Positions 30,184 through 39,008 are shown, counted from the first letter of the stretch. The stretch: DNA of 64,000 nucleotides from Burkholderiales bacterium GJ-E10 (GCA_000828975.1 AP014683.1:1941700-2005699), one strand, 5' to 3'. A program made the numbers and translations. The notes: generated by a model from the letters alone, not told the origin.

Positions 30184-30774
30184 ATGGCGCTCGAGCACGG
30201 GAACGGTCTCCAGAAGTGGGAAATCGCGGTCACGAAGAAGCTGGTTGGTGAATTCCGAAGGCGATCTCCAAGCCTTGCGCGCGAGGAGTTCGACGATTTG
30301 GTCCAGGAGTGCCTGGCGCACTGGATCGTAGTGCGGCGAAAGCTCACCCCCAACCCGGACAAGCCGCCGGTGGGCTACATGGCCCAGGTCATTCGCAACA
30401 AGCTGACGGATCTGATGCGGGAGCAGAAGGCGGAAAAGCGCGCCGGCGATCTCGATACACTCTCGCTCGACGCGACGATCGACGGTTCAGAGGACGGGAT
30501 GACGTTGGGCGAACTGCTCGCCGATGCTGAATCCACGGCCGGCGGCGATCACCAGGGCGTCGATCGGCATCACGCGCGCATCGATCTGGCGCGCGTTCTC
30601 GTGCAGCTGACCCCGGCGCAGCGCAGATTGTGCGCGATGCTGGGCGAGGACGGACTTTCCATCAAAGAGGCCGCCGAGCGCCTCCGAATCCCGCGCGGCA
30701 CACTCTACGAGGAAATCAAGCGCATCCGCAAGATCTTCGCCGATCATGGGATTGGCGACTATTTGAAGGAGTGA
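30184..30774 (+). CDS. Sigma-70-like (ECF-type) transcription factor of the element
   Basis: The 196-residue protein has a sigma region 2-like segment (FDDLVQECLAHWIVVRRK; YMAQVIRNKLTDLMREQ) and a region 4-like helix-turn-helix (LTPAQRRLCAMLGEDGLSIKEAAERLRIPRGTLYEEIKRIRKIF). The layout is that of small sigma factors found in phages and integrative elements. Its target promoters are unknown. The only plausible ribosome-binding site, a G-run at 30174-30179, is inside a hairpin stem, so translation may be controlled. Confidence 0.75.
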   Translation: MALEHGNGLQKWEIAVTKKLVGEFRRRSPSLAREEFDDLVQECLAHWIVVRRKLTPNPDKPPVGYMAQVIRNKLTDLMREQKAEKRAGDLDTLSLDATIDGSEDGMTLGELLADAESTAGGDHQGVDRHHARIDLARVLVQLTPAQRRLCAMLGEDGLSIKEAAERLRIPRGTLYEEIKRIRKIFADHGIGDYLKE

Positions 30775-31066
30775 CCCGACACTTTTCCCATCGATGTCAG
30801 CAGTAACCTGAATCCCGCCTGAATCCAGCAGCCTGAATTTGGCCAACTGGCCCGCCGCTGCGGTGGTGGTCGCCCCAATCTTGCAGCGTGTAGTCGCCAC
30901 TCCAATTTGCTGTCGTTGACGCTCATATTGCGGGATCACCGTTACAAGAGGACATCGCCTTCGCCTCCCGCCGCTTGCGACAACTGGGGCGCGACATCCT
31001 GGCCGCGCAGGCGTCCGGGCCCTGACGCGTCGCTACGAAACATCGAAAGCCACACTGCAGAAGTCT

Positions 31067-31264
31067 ATGGTCTCGCGCAACCGCGCAGCCCGAATCCCCG
31101 GGTGGTCCCACTCGGCAGCTACCCCACAGAAGCGCACTGACGAAGAAGGCCTCATCCTCCACGCATACCGGGTTGCCCCACGCAATATCCAGAAAATTAT
31201 GCTTGCGACGGCGCGGCAAGCGATTGAGGACTCTGAGCGCACGAGCAAACGGCGCCGAGGTTGA
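31067..31264 (+). CDS. Small hypothetical protein
   Basis: The 65-residue frame has a basic N-terminal part and a helical, Arg-rich C-terminal half (HAYRVAPRNIQKIMLATAR) that looks like the end of small HTH-type element proteins. There is no good ribosome-binding site. It is listed because it is the only plausible frame in a 1.17-kb gap. Confidence 0.25.
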   Translation: MVSRNRAARIPGWSHSAATPQKRTDEEGLILHAYRVAPRNIQKIMLATARQAIEDSERTSKRRRG

Positions 31265-31422
31265 TCTGGGGCGCCCAGAATAAATCGTACGACGACGAAA
31301 TTATTTTCTTGATCCTCCGATAAATCGCCCCCCTCGCCTTCCTGCCCAGTCCGGCGCCCCAGTCCGGGGGCTTCACCTCCGGGGTTGTGCAAGACCCTGT
31401 GGATTTCAAAAGTTATCCCCGT

Positions 31423-31530
31423 TAAATCGCCCCCCCTCCGTCGATAAATCACCCCCCCTCCGTCGATAAATCACCCCCCCTCCGTCGATAAATCGCACCC
31501 CCTTTTGGTCGATAAATCGCACCCCCCCTA
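31423..31530 (+). repeat. Iteron-like tandem repeats
   Basis: Five consecutive units begin TAAATC: three 22-bp units reading TAAATC(G/A)CCCCCCCTCCGTCGA (31423, 31445, 31467), a 24-bp variant (31489) and a degenerate fifth (31513). A separate unit lies at 31321. The spacing of two helical turns, the AT step followed by a C-run, and nearby DnaA-type boxes resemble iterons of a replication or partition site. Confidence 0.7.
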
Positions 31531-31943
31531 AAACCTGTAATGGTTATCCTGTAATTTCTCGCCTCTAATTCTTATCCGGTAATTGAGCTCCACATTCTGT
31601 GGATAACTTGCCGGCGACCCCCCGCAACACCCGCATTCCTTGCCCGTGGACGGTCCCTGCGGGAACGTGATGGACAACCGGATGGACAGCCCGATGGACA
31701 ACCCTGCGGGTTGCCCACAGGCTGCCCACGCGGTTTCCCACACTCCGCCCACCGGCTGCGTCTGACGCACCCTGCCCTGCAGAAGCACCCTGCGGGCCTG
31801 ACGCAGTCCTGACGGGCCTTGCCGTTCCCACGAGTCGGATAGACACCCCCCGCCTTCCAGTCATCGCCTCATGAGCGGTATACCCCGCCGCCCCAAGTAG
31901 GGAGGCAGGACAGACCGAATCAACGCACGGACGGCAAAGCGCA

Positions 31944-32606
31944 ATGGGCAACGAAGATTCTGCGATTCCCTACCTGAACGCGAGACGAGAGTGGGAGGAG
32001 CGCTACGGCGATCACATCGCCCGCGCACGGTCCTGGCGGATTGTCGCAATGGCCGCGATCGCCGTGGCCGGCATCGAAGCCCTGGCCCTCGGGTATATCG
32101 CGGGCCAGTCCAAGATCGAGCCCTTCGTCGCCGTCGTCGACAAAATGGGTTCGCCCGTCCTGGTTGCCCAGCCGTCCAAAGCCGGCAACGTCTCGCAACG
32201 GGTCATCGAGGCCCAGCTCGCGAACTGGATCTGGACCGCGCGCACCGTGCTCTCGGACGGCAAGGCACAGCGTGCGCTCATCGACAAGACCTATGCGATG
32301 ACCGGCCCGGACGCCGCGGCCTACCTCAACAGCTATTTCACGGCGCATCCGCCGTTCGGGGATTTCACGACCAGCGTGCAGATCGCATCGGTGCTCCCGA
32401 TCTCTCGCAGCACGTACCAGATCACCTGGGATGAAGGCAAGGAGCAGGCTGGCCAGCCTGCGGGCGTCCCCGAACGCTGGGAGGCAAACATCACCGTCGT
32501 GATCGATCCCAGCTACGCGAACCGGCCGACCGTCATCGCCGCAAATCCCCTGGGAATCGTCATCAAGACGATCTCCTGGACCCAGATCGCCAAAACCGCA
32601 AGTTGA
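31944..32606 (+). CDS. trbF: Type IV secretion protein, TrbF/VirB8 family
   Basis: This inner-membrane assembly factor of conjugative T4SS has 220 residues. It has an N-terminal cytoplasmic stretch ([20 protein letters not shown]), one membrane segment (about 32-55), and a periplasmic NTF2-like domain. The junction [14 protein letters not shown] and the C-terminal [15 protein letters not shown] match TrbF proteins. It is the first gene of the conjugation module, followed by ssb, trbG and trbI on the same strand. Confidence 0.85.
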   Translation: MGNEDSAIPYLNARREWEERYGDHIARARSWRIVAMAAIAVAGIEALALGYIAGQSKIEPFVAVVDKMGSPVLVAQPSKAGNVSQRVIEAQLANWIWTARTVLSDGKAQRALIDKTYAMTGPDAAAYLNSYFTAHPPFGDFTTSVQIASVLPISRSTYQITWDEGKEQAGQPAGVPERWEANITVVIDPSYANRPTVIAANPLGIVIKTISWTQIAKTAS

Positions 32607-32634
32607 CCAACCGTCCCGAAAGGAGGACCGCATC

Positions 32635-33054
32635 ATGTCGTCGATCAACCGCGTCGAACTGCTCGGCCACACCGGAGCCGATCCCGAGATCCGGTACACG
32701 CCGGACGGCACACCGGTAGCCACCCTCAGCATCGCCACGGACCGGTATTGGAAGGACAAGAAGACCGGCGAGCAGCACGAGGACGTCGAGTGGACCCGGG
32801 TCGTGCTCTGGGGCCGCCTGGCCGAAGTCGCTGAAAAGTATCTCCGCAAGGGATCGCGCTGTCACATCGACGGCCGGCTGCGCACCCGCAAGTGGCAGGA
32901 CAAGCAGACCGGCCAGGACCGCTACGCGACGGAAGTCGTCGGTCTTTCGCTGATCCTCCTGGATCGCCGCGACGCCGCCAGCGAGCAGCCGGCATCCGCG
33001 TCGGCGGTTCCGCCGGAAACCGGTCCGGACCCCGACGACGACATCCCCCTGTGA
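32635..33054 (+). CDS. ssb: Single-stranded DNA-binding protein, element-encoded
   Basis: The 139-residue OB-fold SSB starts [20 protein letters not shown], and the core contains [23 protein letters not shown]. The C-terminal tail ends in the acidic tip DPDDDIPL, which recruits partner proteins. A strong GGAGG site precedes the ATG. Conjugative elements often carry their own SSB to coat transferred strands. Placement between trbF and trbG is unusual. Confidence 0.95.
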   Translation: MSSINRVELLGHTGADPEIRYTPDGTPVATLSIATDRYWKDKKTGEQHEDVEWTRVVLWGRLAEVAEKYLRKGSRCHIDGRLRTRKWQDKQTGQDRYATEVVGLSLILLDRRDAASEQPASASAVPPETGPDPDDDIPL

Positions 33055-33071
33055 CCCAAGGAGTTCGAGTG

Positions 33072-34448
33072 ATGGTTGCAACTCTGCGCGCAATTTCCTG
33101 GAATCTTCGCGGCATGCTGGCCTGCGCTGCGCTGGCTTTGCTATGCGGCAATGTCCAGGCGCAGACCCGGAACGGCGGGCCGGAGGTCGCCACGGAGAAC
33201 AGCATCGAATCGGTAACGGCCACACAGGCCGGCGCCGACGTGTTGGTGACGATCCGCCTGAAAACCCCCATTCCCACCGTTCCGAGCAACTTCTCCATCA
33301 TCCATCCGGCGCGCATCGTGCTCGACCTGGCGAACACGACGAACGGCCTCAAGCGCAACGCCATCGTGATGGACCGGGGCGACCTGCATTCGATCGAGGT
33401 CGTCCAGGCTCAGGGAAGAACCCGGGTTGTCCTGAACCTGATGCGCCCGGCCGCCTACAACGTCTCCGTCGAGGATTCAGCGGTTCTGGTGTCGATAAAC
33501 GCGGCCCCCGCCCCGATCGCGGCGAGCAGCGTCTCGGTTCCCCCGATCGCTCCGACCAGCCTCGATCTCGCGCAGCGCCCGGCACAACCACTCTCGGAAC
33601 GCGCAGCCGAACTGGCCGCGCGCCAGTGGCAGAAATCGGGGCAAGCGCAGGAGCTGGTCGGCAGTAATGGCGAGGTGATGTACCCGTACGGCGCAAGCCG
33701 TCCGACGATCACCTGCGCGCCGCTCCACGTCTGCGTGATCCAACTCATCGATGGCGAGAAGATCGCCAGCTACTCCATCGGTGACAACGTGCGCTGGCTC
33801 GTCCAAACCGCCGGCACGGCGCGGCCGATCGTCGCGATCAAACCCACGCAGCCCGACATCGTCACGAACCTCATGATCGCAACGGACGCGGGCCGGGTGT
33901 ACTACCTGACGCTCGAATCCGATCCGGTTGACTACGTCCCGATGGTCGGGTTCTACGATCCGGGCCAGCTTGTCATGACCGGGCCCGGCGTGGCATCCGA
34001 CGCCGATGCACGCTCCCGCGCTCGGGGGTGGCGCAGCGCCCGGGACCAGGCCCTGGGCGGAATGGATCCGGGCTCCGTCGTTGCTCCCCTTGGATCCGTT
34101 GACCCGTCCAGGCTCGATTTCGGCTGGACCTGCCAGCCCGAGCATGGCTCCGACGCTCCGGTTTCCGTGCGGGTGTTCAGCGCCCAGGGCCACGTCTACG
34201 TCCAGATGCCCCAGGACGCCCAGTACGGCAATGCGCCGGCGATATTCGGGCTCGATGGCGACAGTCCAACCCTGATCAACTCCCGGATGGTTGGCTACTA
34301 CTACGTCATCGACGGCCAGCCGCGGCATTTCCGGCTGCTGCTCGGAGTGGGCAAGCACGCCGCGTACACCGACTGCGCGCACGCTGCCGAGGCCTCCGTC
34401 GCGTTCTCCGCGCCCACGAATCCGTGGACCCGCTACCGGCATCCGTAA
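33072..34448 (+). CDS. trbG: TrbG/VirB9-type outer-membrane T4SS protein with N-terminal AMIN domain
   Basis: The 458-residue protein has a signal peptide (cleavage near NVQA-QT, residue 30), then an AMIN domain at about 45-145 (ESVTATQAGADVLVTIRLK; ARIVLDLANTTNGL; RTRVVLNL), a Pro/Ala linker, and a VirB9/TrbG beta-sandwich at about 200-455 (TITCAPLHVCVIQL; NLMIATDAGRVYYLTL; GYYYVIDG). VirB9 forms the T4SS outer-membrane core ring. AMIN domains normally anchor PilQ secretins and amidases to peptidoglycan or the septum, so the fusion is uncommon. The C-terminal half carries family-typical Cys pairs. Confidence 0.85.
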   Translation: MVATLRAISWNLRGMLACAALALLCGNVQAQTRNGGPEVATENSIESVTATQAGADVLVTIRLKTPIPTVPSNFSIIHPARIVLDLANTTNGLKRNAIVMDRGDLHSIEVVQAQGRTRVVLNLMRPAAYNVSVEDSAVLVSINAAPAPIAASSVSVPPIAPTSLDLAQRPAQPLSERAAELAARQWQKSGQAQELVGSNGEVMYPYGASRPTITCAPLHVCVIQLIDGEKIASYSIGDNVRWLVQTAGTARPIVAIKPTQPDIVTNLMIATDAGRVYYLTLESDPVDYVPMVGFYDPGQLVMTGPGVASDADARSRARGWRSARDQALGGMDPGSVVAPLGSVDPSRLDFGWTCQPEHGSDAPVSVRVFSAQGHVYVQMPQDAQYGNAPAIFGLDGDSPTLINSRMVGYYYVIDGQPRHFRLLLGVGKHAAYTDCAHAAEASVAFSAPTNPWTRYRHP

Positions 34449-34450
34449 CC

Positions 34451-35848
34451 ATGTCCGCGCCCGCCGATACCCCCAACGAGCGACTGATCACGCGCGACAT
34501 CGACGGCTCTACCGCTGAGCGCCGCGGGTTCCAGGCCGTCTGGCACAAGGTCCTCCCGTCTGGCGGGCGGTTGAGCGCCAGGATCAAGGTTGCGATCCTG
34601 GCCTTCGTCGCAATCGTCCTGCTCCTCATCGTCATCGGGATCGCGTCGACCAAACCGAAAAACACCGGGGCCGGCGGCAGTTCCGATACGTCGATCCCCA
34701 AGGCGGGGATCGTCCAACCCCGGATCGACGATTTCGCTCGAAGCGCAAAGGCGCAGGCTGCAGCAAGCGGGACTGCGCCCGATGCCGACACTGGGGCTGC
34801 CGATGCGGGCAGCACGTCACCGGGTCCGGTAGCCCGCGGGCAGGCAGGACGCCACCAGTCCAACGAACATGGCTCCGTGCCGCCGCTTGCGCCGCGGGCG
34901 GCGCAGGCCGCCCCGGAGCAAACGCCGCAGCAGAAGTACGAGCAATGGCTGCAAGATCAGCAGTACAAGGCGGCCGAGCAGGAAATCACGATGCGCCAAG
35001 CGGCCATGGCGTCGAAGCTCAGCGCCGACAATGCCATCCTCTCCCCGCCGTCCCAACCGGCAGGCGAACCGTCTGCCTTTGCCCCCTCCTCGCAGCTTGC
35101 CGACATCGCCAAGCTCGCCGCCCAGGCCCAGCTCGCGCGCCCGGAGAGCGCCGGCGGCGGCGACCCGCAAGCGCAGAACCGGAAGTTTCTCGCCAGCGCC
35201 CACAAGCCCGACAACATCTACCTGTCCACCACCCGGGAGTCGGCGGTCGGCAGGCATGAGGTGTTCGCGGGCGCAATCATCCCCGCCGTCCTGATGACCG
35301 CGATCGACTCCGACCTTCCGGGAACGCTTACCGCCCAGGTACGCCAGACCGTCTATGACTCTCTTGACCCGGATGTCATCCTCATCCCGCAGGGGACCCG
35401 GGTCATCGGCAAATACTCGGCCGACGTGCAGTACGGCCAGACGCGCGTGCTGGTCGCCTGGGATCACCTGATCTACCCCGACGGCTCCACCGTCGCGATC
35501 CAAGGGATGCAAGGCGTCGACGCCGCCGGCCAATCGGGATTCCACGACCTCGTCGACAACCACTACCTGCGGATCTTCGGCTCCGCCACCCTGATGTCGA
35601 TCCTGGGGGTCGGCGCGCAGTTGGCGCAGCCGCAAAACCAAAATGCCCTCAACTCCCCGTCCGCTGGCCAGGAAGCCGCAGCGGCGCTTGCCAACGGCCT
35701 CGACCAGGCTGGGATCCAGGTCATGCAGAAGAACCTCAACATCCAGCCGACGCTTCGGATCCGCGCCGGCTACCTCTTCAACGTCCTCGTCAACCACACG
35801 ATGATCCTGCCGCCGTGGCGGCAACTACCGGAAGGAGGCTTGCCTTGA
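34451..35848 (+). CDS. trbI: T4SS core protein TrbI/VirB10
   Basis: VirB10-type proteins span both membranes and gate the channel. The 465-residue protein has a short cytoplasmic N terminus, one membrane helix (IKVAILAFVAIVLLLIVIGIA, about 46-66), a long Pro/Ala/Gln-rich periplasmic linker, and the C-terminal beta-barrel domain with FAGAIIPAVLMTAIDSDLPG, ILIPQGTRVIGKY and the ending PTLRIRAGYLFNVLVNHTMIL. It starts 2 bp after the trbG stop, and its own stop overlaps the stbB-like TTG start. Confidence 0.92.
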   Translation: MSAPADTPNERLITRDIDGSTAERRGFQAVWHKVLPSGGRLSARIKVAILAFVAIVLLLIVIGIASTKPKNTGAGGSSDTSIPKAGIVQPRIDDFARSAKAQAAASGTAPDADTGAADAGSTSPGPVARGQAGRHQSNEHGSVPPLAPRAAQAAPEQTPQQKYEQWLQDQQYKAAEQEITMRQAAMASKLSADNAILSPPSQPAGEPSAFAPSSQLADIAKLAAQAQLARPESAGGGDPQAQNRKFLASAHKPDNIYLSTTRESAVGRHEVFAGAIIPAVLMTAIDSDLPGTLTAQVRQTVYDSLDPDVILIPQGTRVIGKYSADVQYGQTRVLVAWDHLIYPDGSTVAIQGMQGVDAAGQSGFHDLVDNHYLRIFGSATLMSILGVGAQLAQPQNQNALNSPSAGQEAAAALANGLDQAGIQVMQKNLNIQPTLRIRAGYLFNVLVNHTMILPPWRQLPEGGLP

Positions 35849-36552
35849 AGATCGCCGTCATGAACTACACCGGAACCGTCGGGAAAACCACCATCGCCGC
35901 CCACCTGCTCGCCCCCCGGATTCCGGGCGCTCAGGTCTTCGCCGTCGAGTCGATCAACGAGACCGCGGAATCCCTCGGTACCGCTGTCGACCAGATCCGG
36001 GCCGAACGGTTTCGGGATCTTTTGCGCAAGCTCGTCACGCTCGACGATGCGATCGTCGACGTGGGCGCATCCAACATCGAGGGATTCCTGGATGCCCTGC
36101 GGCGGTTCGAAGGTGCGCACCTCGAGTTCGACCGGTTCGTGGTGCCGGTCACTCCGGGCGTCAAGCAGCAAAAAGAAACCGCCGCGATGCTCACTGCACT
36201 CTCCGCATTCGGAATCCAGGGCGACCAGATCCGCGTCGTCCTCAACCGGGTCGAGCACGACGCGAAGGAGGAGTTTCCGATGCTCATGCAGTTCCTCAAG
36301 ACCACGGAGTGCGCGCCTGTACCGACTGCATTCATCTACGACAACGAGATCTTCGACCTGCTTGCGACGCTCAACATGTCGATCGGGCAGGCACTCGCCG
36401 ACACAGTCGACCACAAGGTCGAGGCGCGCAAGGCCCGCGAAGGCGGGGACAAGAAGGCCCAGTACTTCCACGAGGACATGATCATCCTGAAGGCCCTCTC
36501 CGGCCCGTGCGCCCGGAACCTGGATTCGGTTTTCCAGGAGATCGTGGCGTGA
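35845..36552 (+). CDS. StbB-like ParA/MinD-type ATPase
   Basis: The 235-residue protein starts MKIAVMNYTGTVGKTTIAAH with a P-loop (GTVGKTT), followed by Walker-like segments (IVDVGASN; RFVVPVTPGVKQQKET). It resembles StbB of IncW/IncN-type plasmids, a ParA-superfamily ATPase that influences plasmid segregation and conjugation. The TTG start overlaps the trbI stop (TTGA), and GGAGG lies upstream. Its stop overlaps the start of the EAL gene, so the genes are coupled. Confidence 0.75.
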   Translation: MKIAVMNYTGTVGKTTIAAHLLAPRIPGAQVFAVESINETAESLGTAVDQIRAERFRDLLRKLVTLDDAIVDVGASNIEGFLDALRRFEGAHLEFDRFVVPVTPGVKQQKETAAMLTALSAFGIQGDQIRVVLNRVEHDAKEEFPMLMQFLKTTECAPVPTAFIYDNEIFDLLATLNMSIGQALADTVDHKVEARKAREGGDKKAQYFHEDMIILKALSGPCARNLDSVFQEIVA

Positions 36553-37265
36553 CGTTTGAATCGCTGGTCGCCCCACTGTTTCAGCCGATCGCGAACTTCT
36601 CCGGGAAGATCTATGCCTATGAAGCGCTGATGCGGATCGCCGGACGTCTTGAGGATAGTCCGGCAGACCATATCCGCCGGTGGGAGCAGTCAGGGTTTAT
36701 CGGCATTGCCGATCGCGCGATGGTGCGTGCAGTGGCGGCGGCAGTGGCAATGCTTCCATACCGACCTCGAATCGCGATCAACGCATCGGTCAGAACCATC
36801 GAGACGGCCGGAGCCGACTACCTCGCCGGATTGGCTCCCCTCATCCCGCGCAGCCAACGGGTCATTGTGGAACTGACCGAAACCGCACCGGTTCGTGATT
36901 CGGTCGCGATTACCCGGTTCGTCGGCGCGTGCCGGGATTCCGGAATCCATGTCGCCCTGGATGATTGCCGCCCAGACCACCCGTATGGCAGCGAGGAATT
37001 CATCCGATTGGTGCGGCCATCGATCATCAAGATCGACGGGATCGCGCTCCATCAAGCCATCCGGAGTGGCACCACCAAGGAGATGCGCCGGTTGATCGGC
37101 ATCGCCCATCGCCAGAATGCTCACGTCGTCATCGAGTACGTTACCGATGCGTTGCTCTATGCGTATGCCTTCTCGATCGGAGCGGATTTCGTGCAAGGGG
37201 TCCATGTCGGAATTCCTGCTCCGCTTCCCGCCGTTCCGGCCAAGATCCCAGCCGTGATGGGGTAG
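36549..37265 (+). CDS. EAL-domain protein (c-di-GMP phosphodiesterase or sensor)
   Basis: The 238-residue protein is a standalone EAL domain. Visible landmarks are YEALMR (EAL motif), INASVRT (metal Asn), VELTET (metal Glu), LDDCRPDHPYG in the place of the usual DDFGTG, IKIDGI, VIEYVTD in place of AEGVE, and QGVHVGIPAP. Most metal ligands look retained, but loop 6 (DDFGTG) is altered, so catalytic activity is uncertain. It starts at a GTG overlapping the stbB-like stop. An EAL protein inside a conjugation/partition operon suggests c-di-GMP-linked control of transfer. Confidence 0.8.
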   Translation: MTFESLVAPLFQPIANFSGKIYAYEALMRIAGRLEDSPADHIRRWEQSGFIGIADRAMVRAVAAAVAMLPYRPRIAINASVRTIETAGADYLAGLAPLIPRSQRVIVELTETAPVRDSVAITRFVGACRDSGIHVALDDCRPDHPYGSEEFIRLVRPSIIKIDGIALHQAIRSGTTKEMRRLIGIAHRQNAHVVIEYVTDALLYAYAFSIGADFVQGVHVGIPAPLPAVPAKIPAVMG

Positions 37266-37267
37266 AA

Positions 37268-38128
37268 ATGTCCGGGACCGCCGACATTCCCCGGACTCGT
37301 GCCGAGGTCCTGCATTCGGACCTTCGAACCGCCGTCGACGCTCTCCTGGGTCGCCTGGATGGTATTGAGTCCGGAGCGCACCTGGACTTTTCGGAGATCT
37401 CCGCCATCCTCAGGGTTGCCCTGAAGGAGCATGCCGAATCCCAGGGAAGGCGGGAATTCGCCGCAGCCGCCCGCATCGAGGCGGCGGTTGCAAAGGCCAA
37501 CGGCTTCTCCGAGCGTCTGGAAAAGCTCGATTCCCTGCTCGATCTGGCAGAGAACGCCGACAACCAGAAGGAGGCTATTCAGGCCGCAATCGACGCGATC
37601 ACTCGCGAACGCGCCTCGCTCGCAAAGGCGAGCACCGCGGTCGCCGCGTCGGCCAACGCGGTCAAGGAATCCGCCGGGCAGGTTGCCCCGGCAATTGCCA
37701 AGGCCTCGACGGCGGTCTTCAATGAAATCCGGCACGCCGCCGATCAGGCGATCGAGGATCTTTCCTCCGCCGTACGGGGCGTCCGGGAAGCGGAATCCGT
37801 CCTGGATAGCGCTGGAAAATCGTTCACCTGGAAGTGGTTTGCGCTCGCCGGCAGTGCGGCCGCCAGCAGCATCGCGGCGATCGCGTTCGGCGCCTGGCTG
37901 AGCGTCTGGTGGCAGCGGCACCAGGTGGAAGACCTTGCCGCAGAGAAGGTGCAACTCGTCTCCGATGTCGCGAAGCTACGGGCCAGCGCCGCGGCGTGGA
38001 CCAATCGCGCCGGAAGGGCCAATCTCTCGTCTTGTGGGAAGCCGGCCCGGATATGCGTCCGGGTCGACAAAACCGCTGGTGAATTCGGCGACGCGAATGC
38101 ACAGTACTACGTCATTTTCGGATATTGA
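37268..38128 (+). CDS. Coiled-coil membrane protein, possible StbC/mobilisation-type partner
   Basis: I do not recognise a family. The 286-residue protein has a long Ala-rich helical region (about 60-185, with ITRERASLAKASTAVAASAN), one membrane segment at about 188-210 (WFALAGSAAASSIAAIAFGA) and a short periplasmic-looking C-terminal part with two Cys (SCGKPARICVRV). It begins 2 bp after the EAL gene stop and is the last gene of the operon. Long coiled coils with a single membrane anchor are common in plasmid mobilisation and partition accessory proteins, but no function can be assigned. Confidence 0.7.
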   Translation: MSGTADIPRTRAEVLHSDLRTAVDALLGRLDGIESGAHLDFSEISAILRVALKEHAESQGRREFAAAARIEAAVAKANGFSERLEKLDSLLDLAENADNQKEAIQAAIDAITRERASLAKASTAVAASANAVKESAGQVAPAIAKASTAVFNEIRHAADQAIEDLSSAVRGVREAESVLDSAGKSFTWKWFALAGSAAASSIAAIAFGAWLSVWWQRHQVEDLAAEKVQLVSDVAKLRASAAAWTNRAGRANLSSCGKPARICVRVDKTAGEFGDANAQYYVIFGY

Positions 38129-38526
38129 CCCGCCCACGTCTGAAATCACGGGCGCCGCGGCTTCTCCACCCCACCGGCATACCAGCGGCGGGATGCCCAC
38201 TGCGGTTGCTCGATGCCGTGTTGGCTGGACGGCGGCTATCCAATTGAAGCGGTCGCCCGGCACCGCTGCTCGAGGCCAGCAATTCGGCCTGAACGGACAT
38301 CGGCGCCGTTTGGCACTGGGACCGCAATGCAGCGGTAAGCTGCCGCTGAGGGACCGGGTGATTATGGCCCGATCCGCTCGCGATGTATCAGTGGTACTGC
38401 GTGCCAGATTCCTGATGCCCATTGCTGAGGCCAAAGGGCCATCGCGTACTGCCCGAGTTGCTGCCGGCTTTACCACGAGTTCCTACGCCGCAGCGGCATC
38501 CCCCCGAATTCCGGCCGCATGCATCC
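38129..38526. other. Gap between conjugation genes and metal genes
   Basis: I see no convincing gene, tRNA or recognised repeat in these 398 bp. This is where the gene content changes from conjugation to metal resistance, so an element boundary may lie here. Confidence 0.4.
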
Positions 38527-39008
38527 TCAGTTCGATCGGCTAGCCAAAGTACGGCTCGCGTACCGCTGAACAAACTTTGCCAAGAGCGAAGCGAAGTACG
38601 CAAAGCCCGCGATCAAAATGATCGTCGCGCCGGAAGGCAGATTCGCGTCGAAAGAGACGGCCAAGCCGACGACGCTGAAGAGATCTTCGAGCACGCAGGC
38701 ACCGATCATCATGCCCGCCACCGATCGTGCATACCGACGAGCGGTAGCGGCCGGGAGGGTGACAAGCGCGATGACGAGGATTAAACCGACAACTTGCCCA
38801 AAGGAGACGACTGTTACTGCCACCATGCAAAGAAGGAGCAGGTAGAAGCCCGAGACATTTCTTCCTCGGACCCGGGCGAATTCCTCGTCGAAACAAACGG
38901 CCAGAAACTGCTTGCGATAGAGCGCGACAAGGCCAATGACGGCAGCGTCGAGGAAGGTCATGATGACCAGATCCGGGCGCGTGACGTCAGTACGTTGGCG
39001 AACTGACT
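38527..39008 (-). pseudogene. Truncated metal ABC transporter permease (ABC-3/ZnuB-MntB type)
   Basis: The minus-strand fragment encodes the C-terminal half of an ABC-3 permease: LYRKQFLAVCFDEEFARVRG, then VVGLILVIALVTLPAATAR and a final hydrophobic segment. The N-terminal half is missing. Upstream residues (FANVLTS) are in another frame from the rest (RPDLVIMTFLD), which implies a frameshift before the truncation point. Intact proteins move Zn or Mn and have about 270-290 residues; this one has 144 in frame. It is a remnant flanking the mer operon. Confidence 0.7.

Larger units (their letters stand above)
30775..31943. other. Origin-like non-coding region of the element
   Basis: This 1.17-kb stretch has no convincing gene. 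Besides the iteron-like array it has a perfect DnaA box on the minus strand (TGTGGATAA, 31598-31606), several near matches (TTATCC at 31542-31585), and three tandem 12-bp units GATGGACA(A/G)CC(G/C) at 31669-31704. AT-richer patches lie between 31270 and 31600. Taken together it looks like a vegetative or transfer origin, but no replication initiator gene is in the window. Confidence 0.5.
27978..38526. mobile_element. Second integrative element at tRNA-Cys (right end unresolved)
   Basis: The region starts at the 3' end of tRNA-Cys and holds an integrase, an excisionase-like gene, an origin-like repeat region and trb-type conjugation genes with plasmid-stability genes. I could not find a second copy of the tRNA-Cys 3' end within the window, so the right end is not defined. 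The border to the mercury genes at about 38.5 kb is set by the change of gene content. It lacks visible TrbE/VirB4, VirB11, a coupling protein and a relaxase, so it may be decayed or continue elsewhere. Confidence 0.6.

Noticed and set aside
31423..31530. CRISPR array
   Set aside because: The units are directly tandem with no spacers, and no cas genes are present. An iteron-type array fits better.
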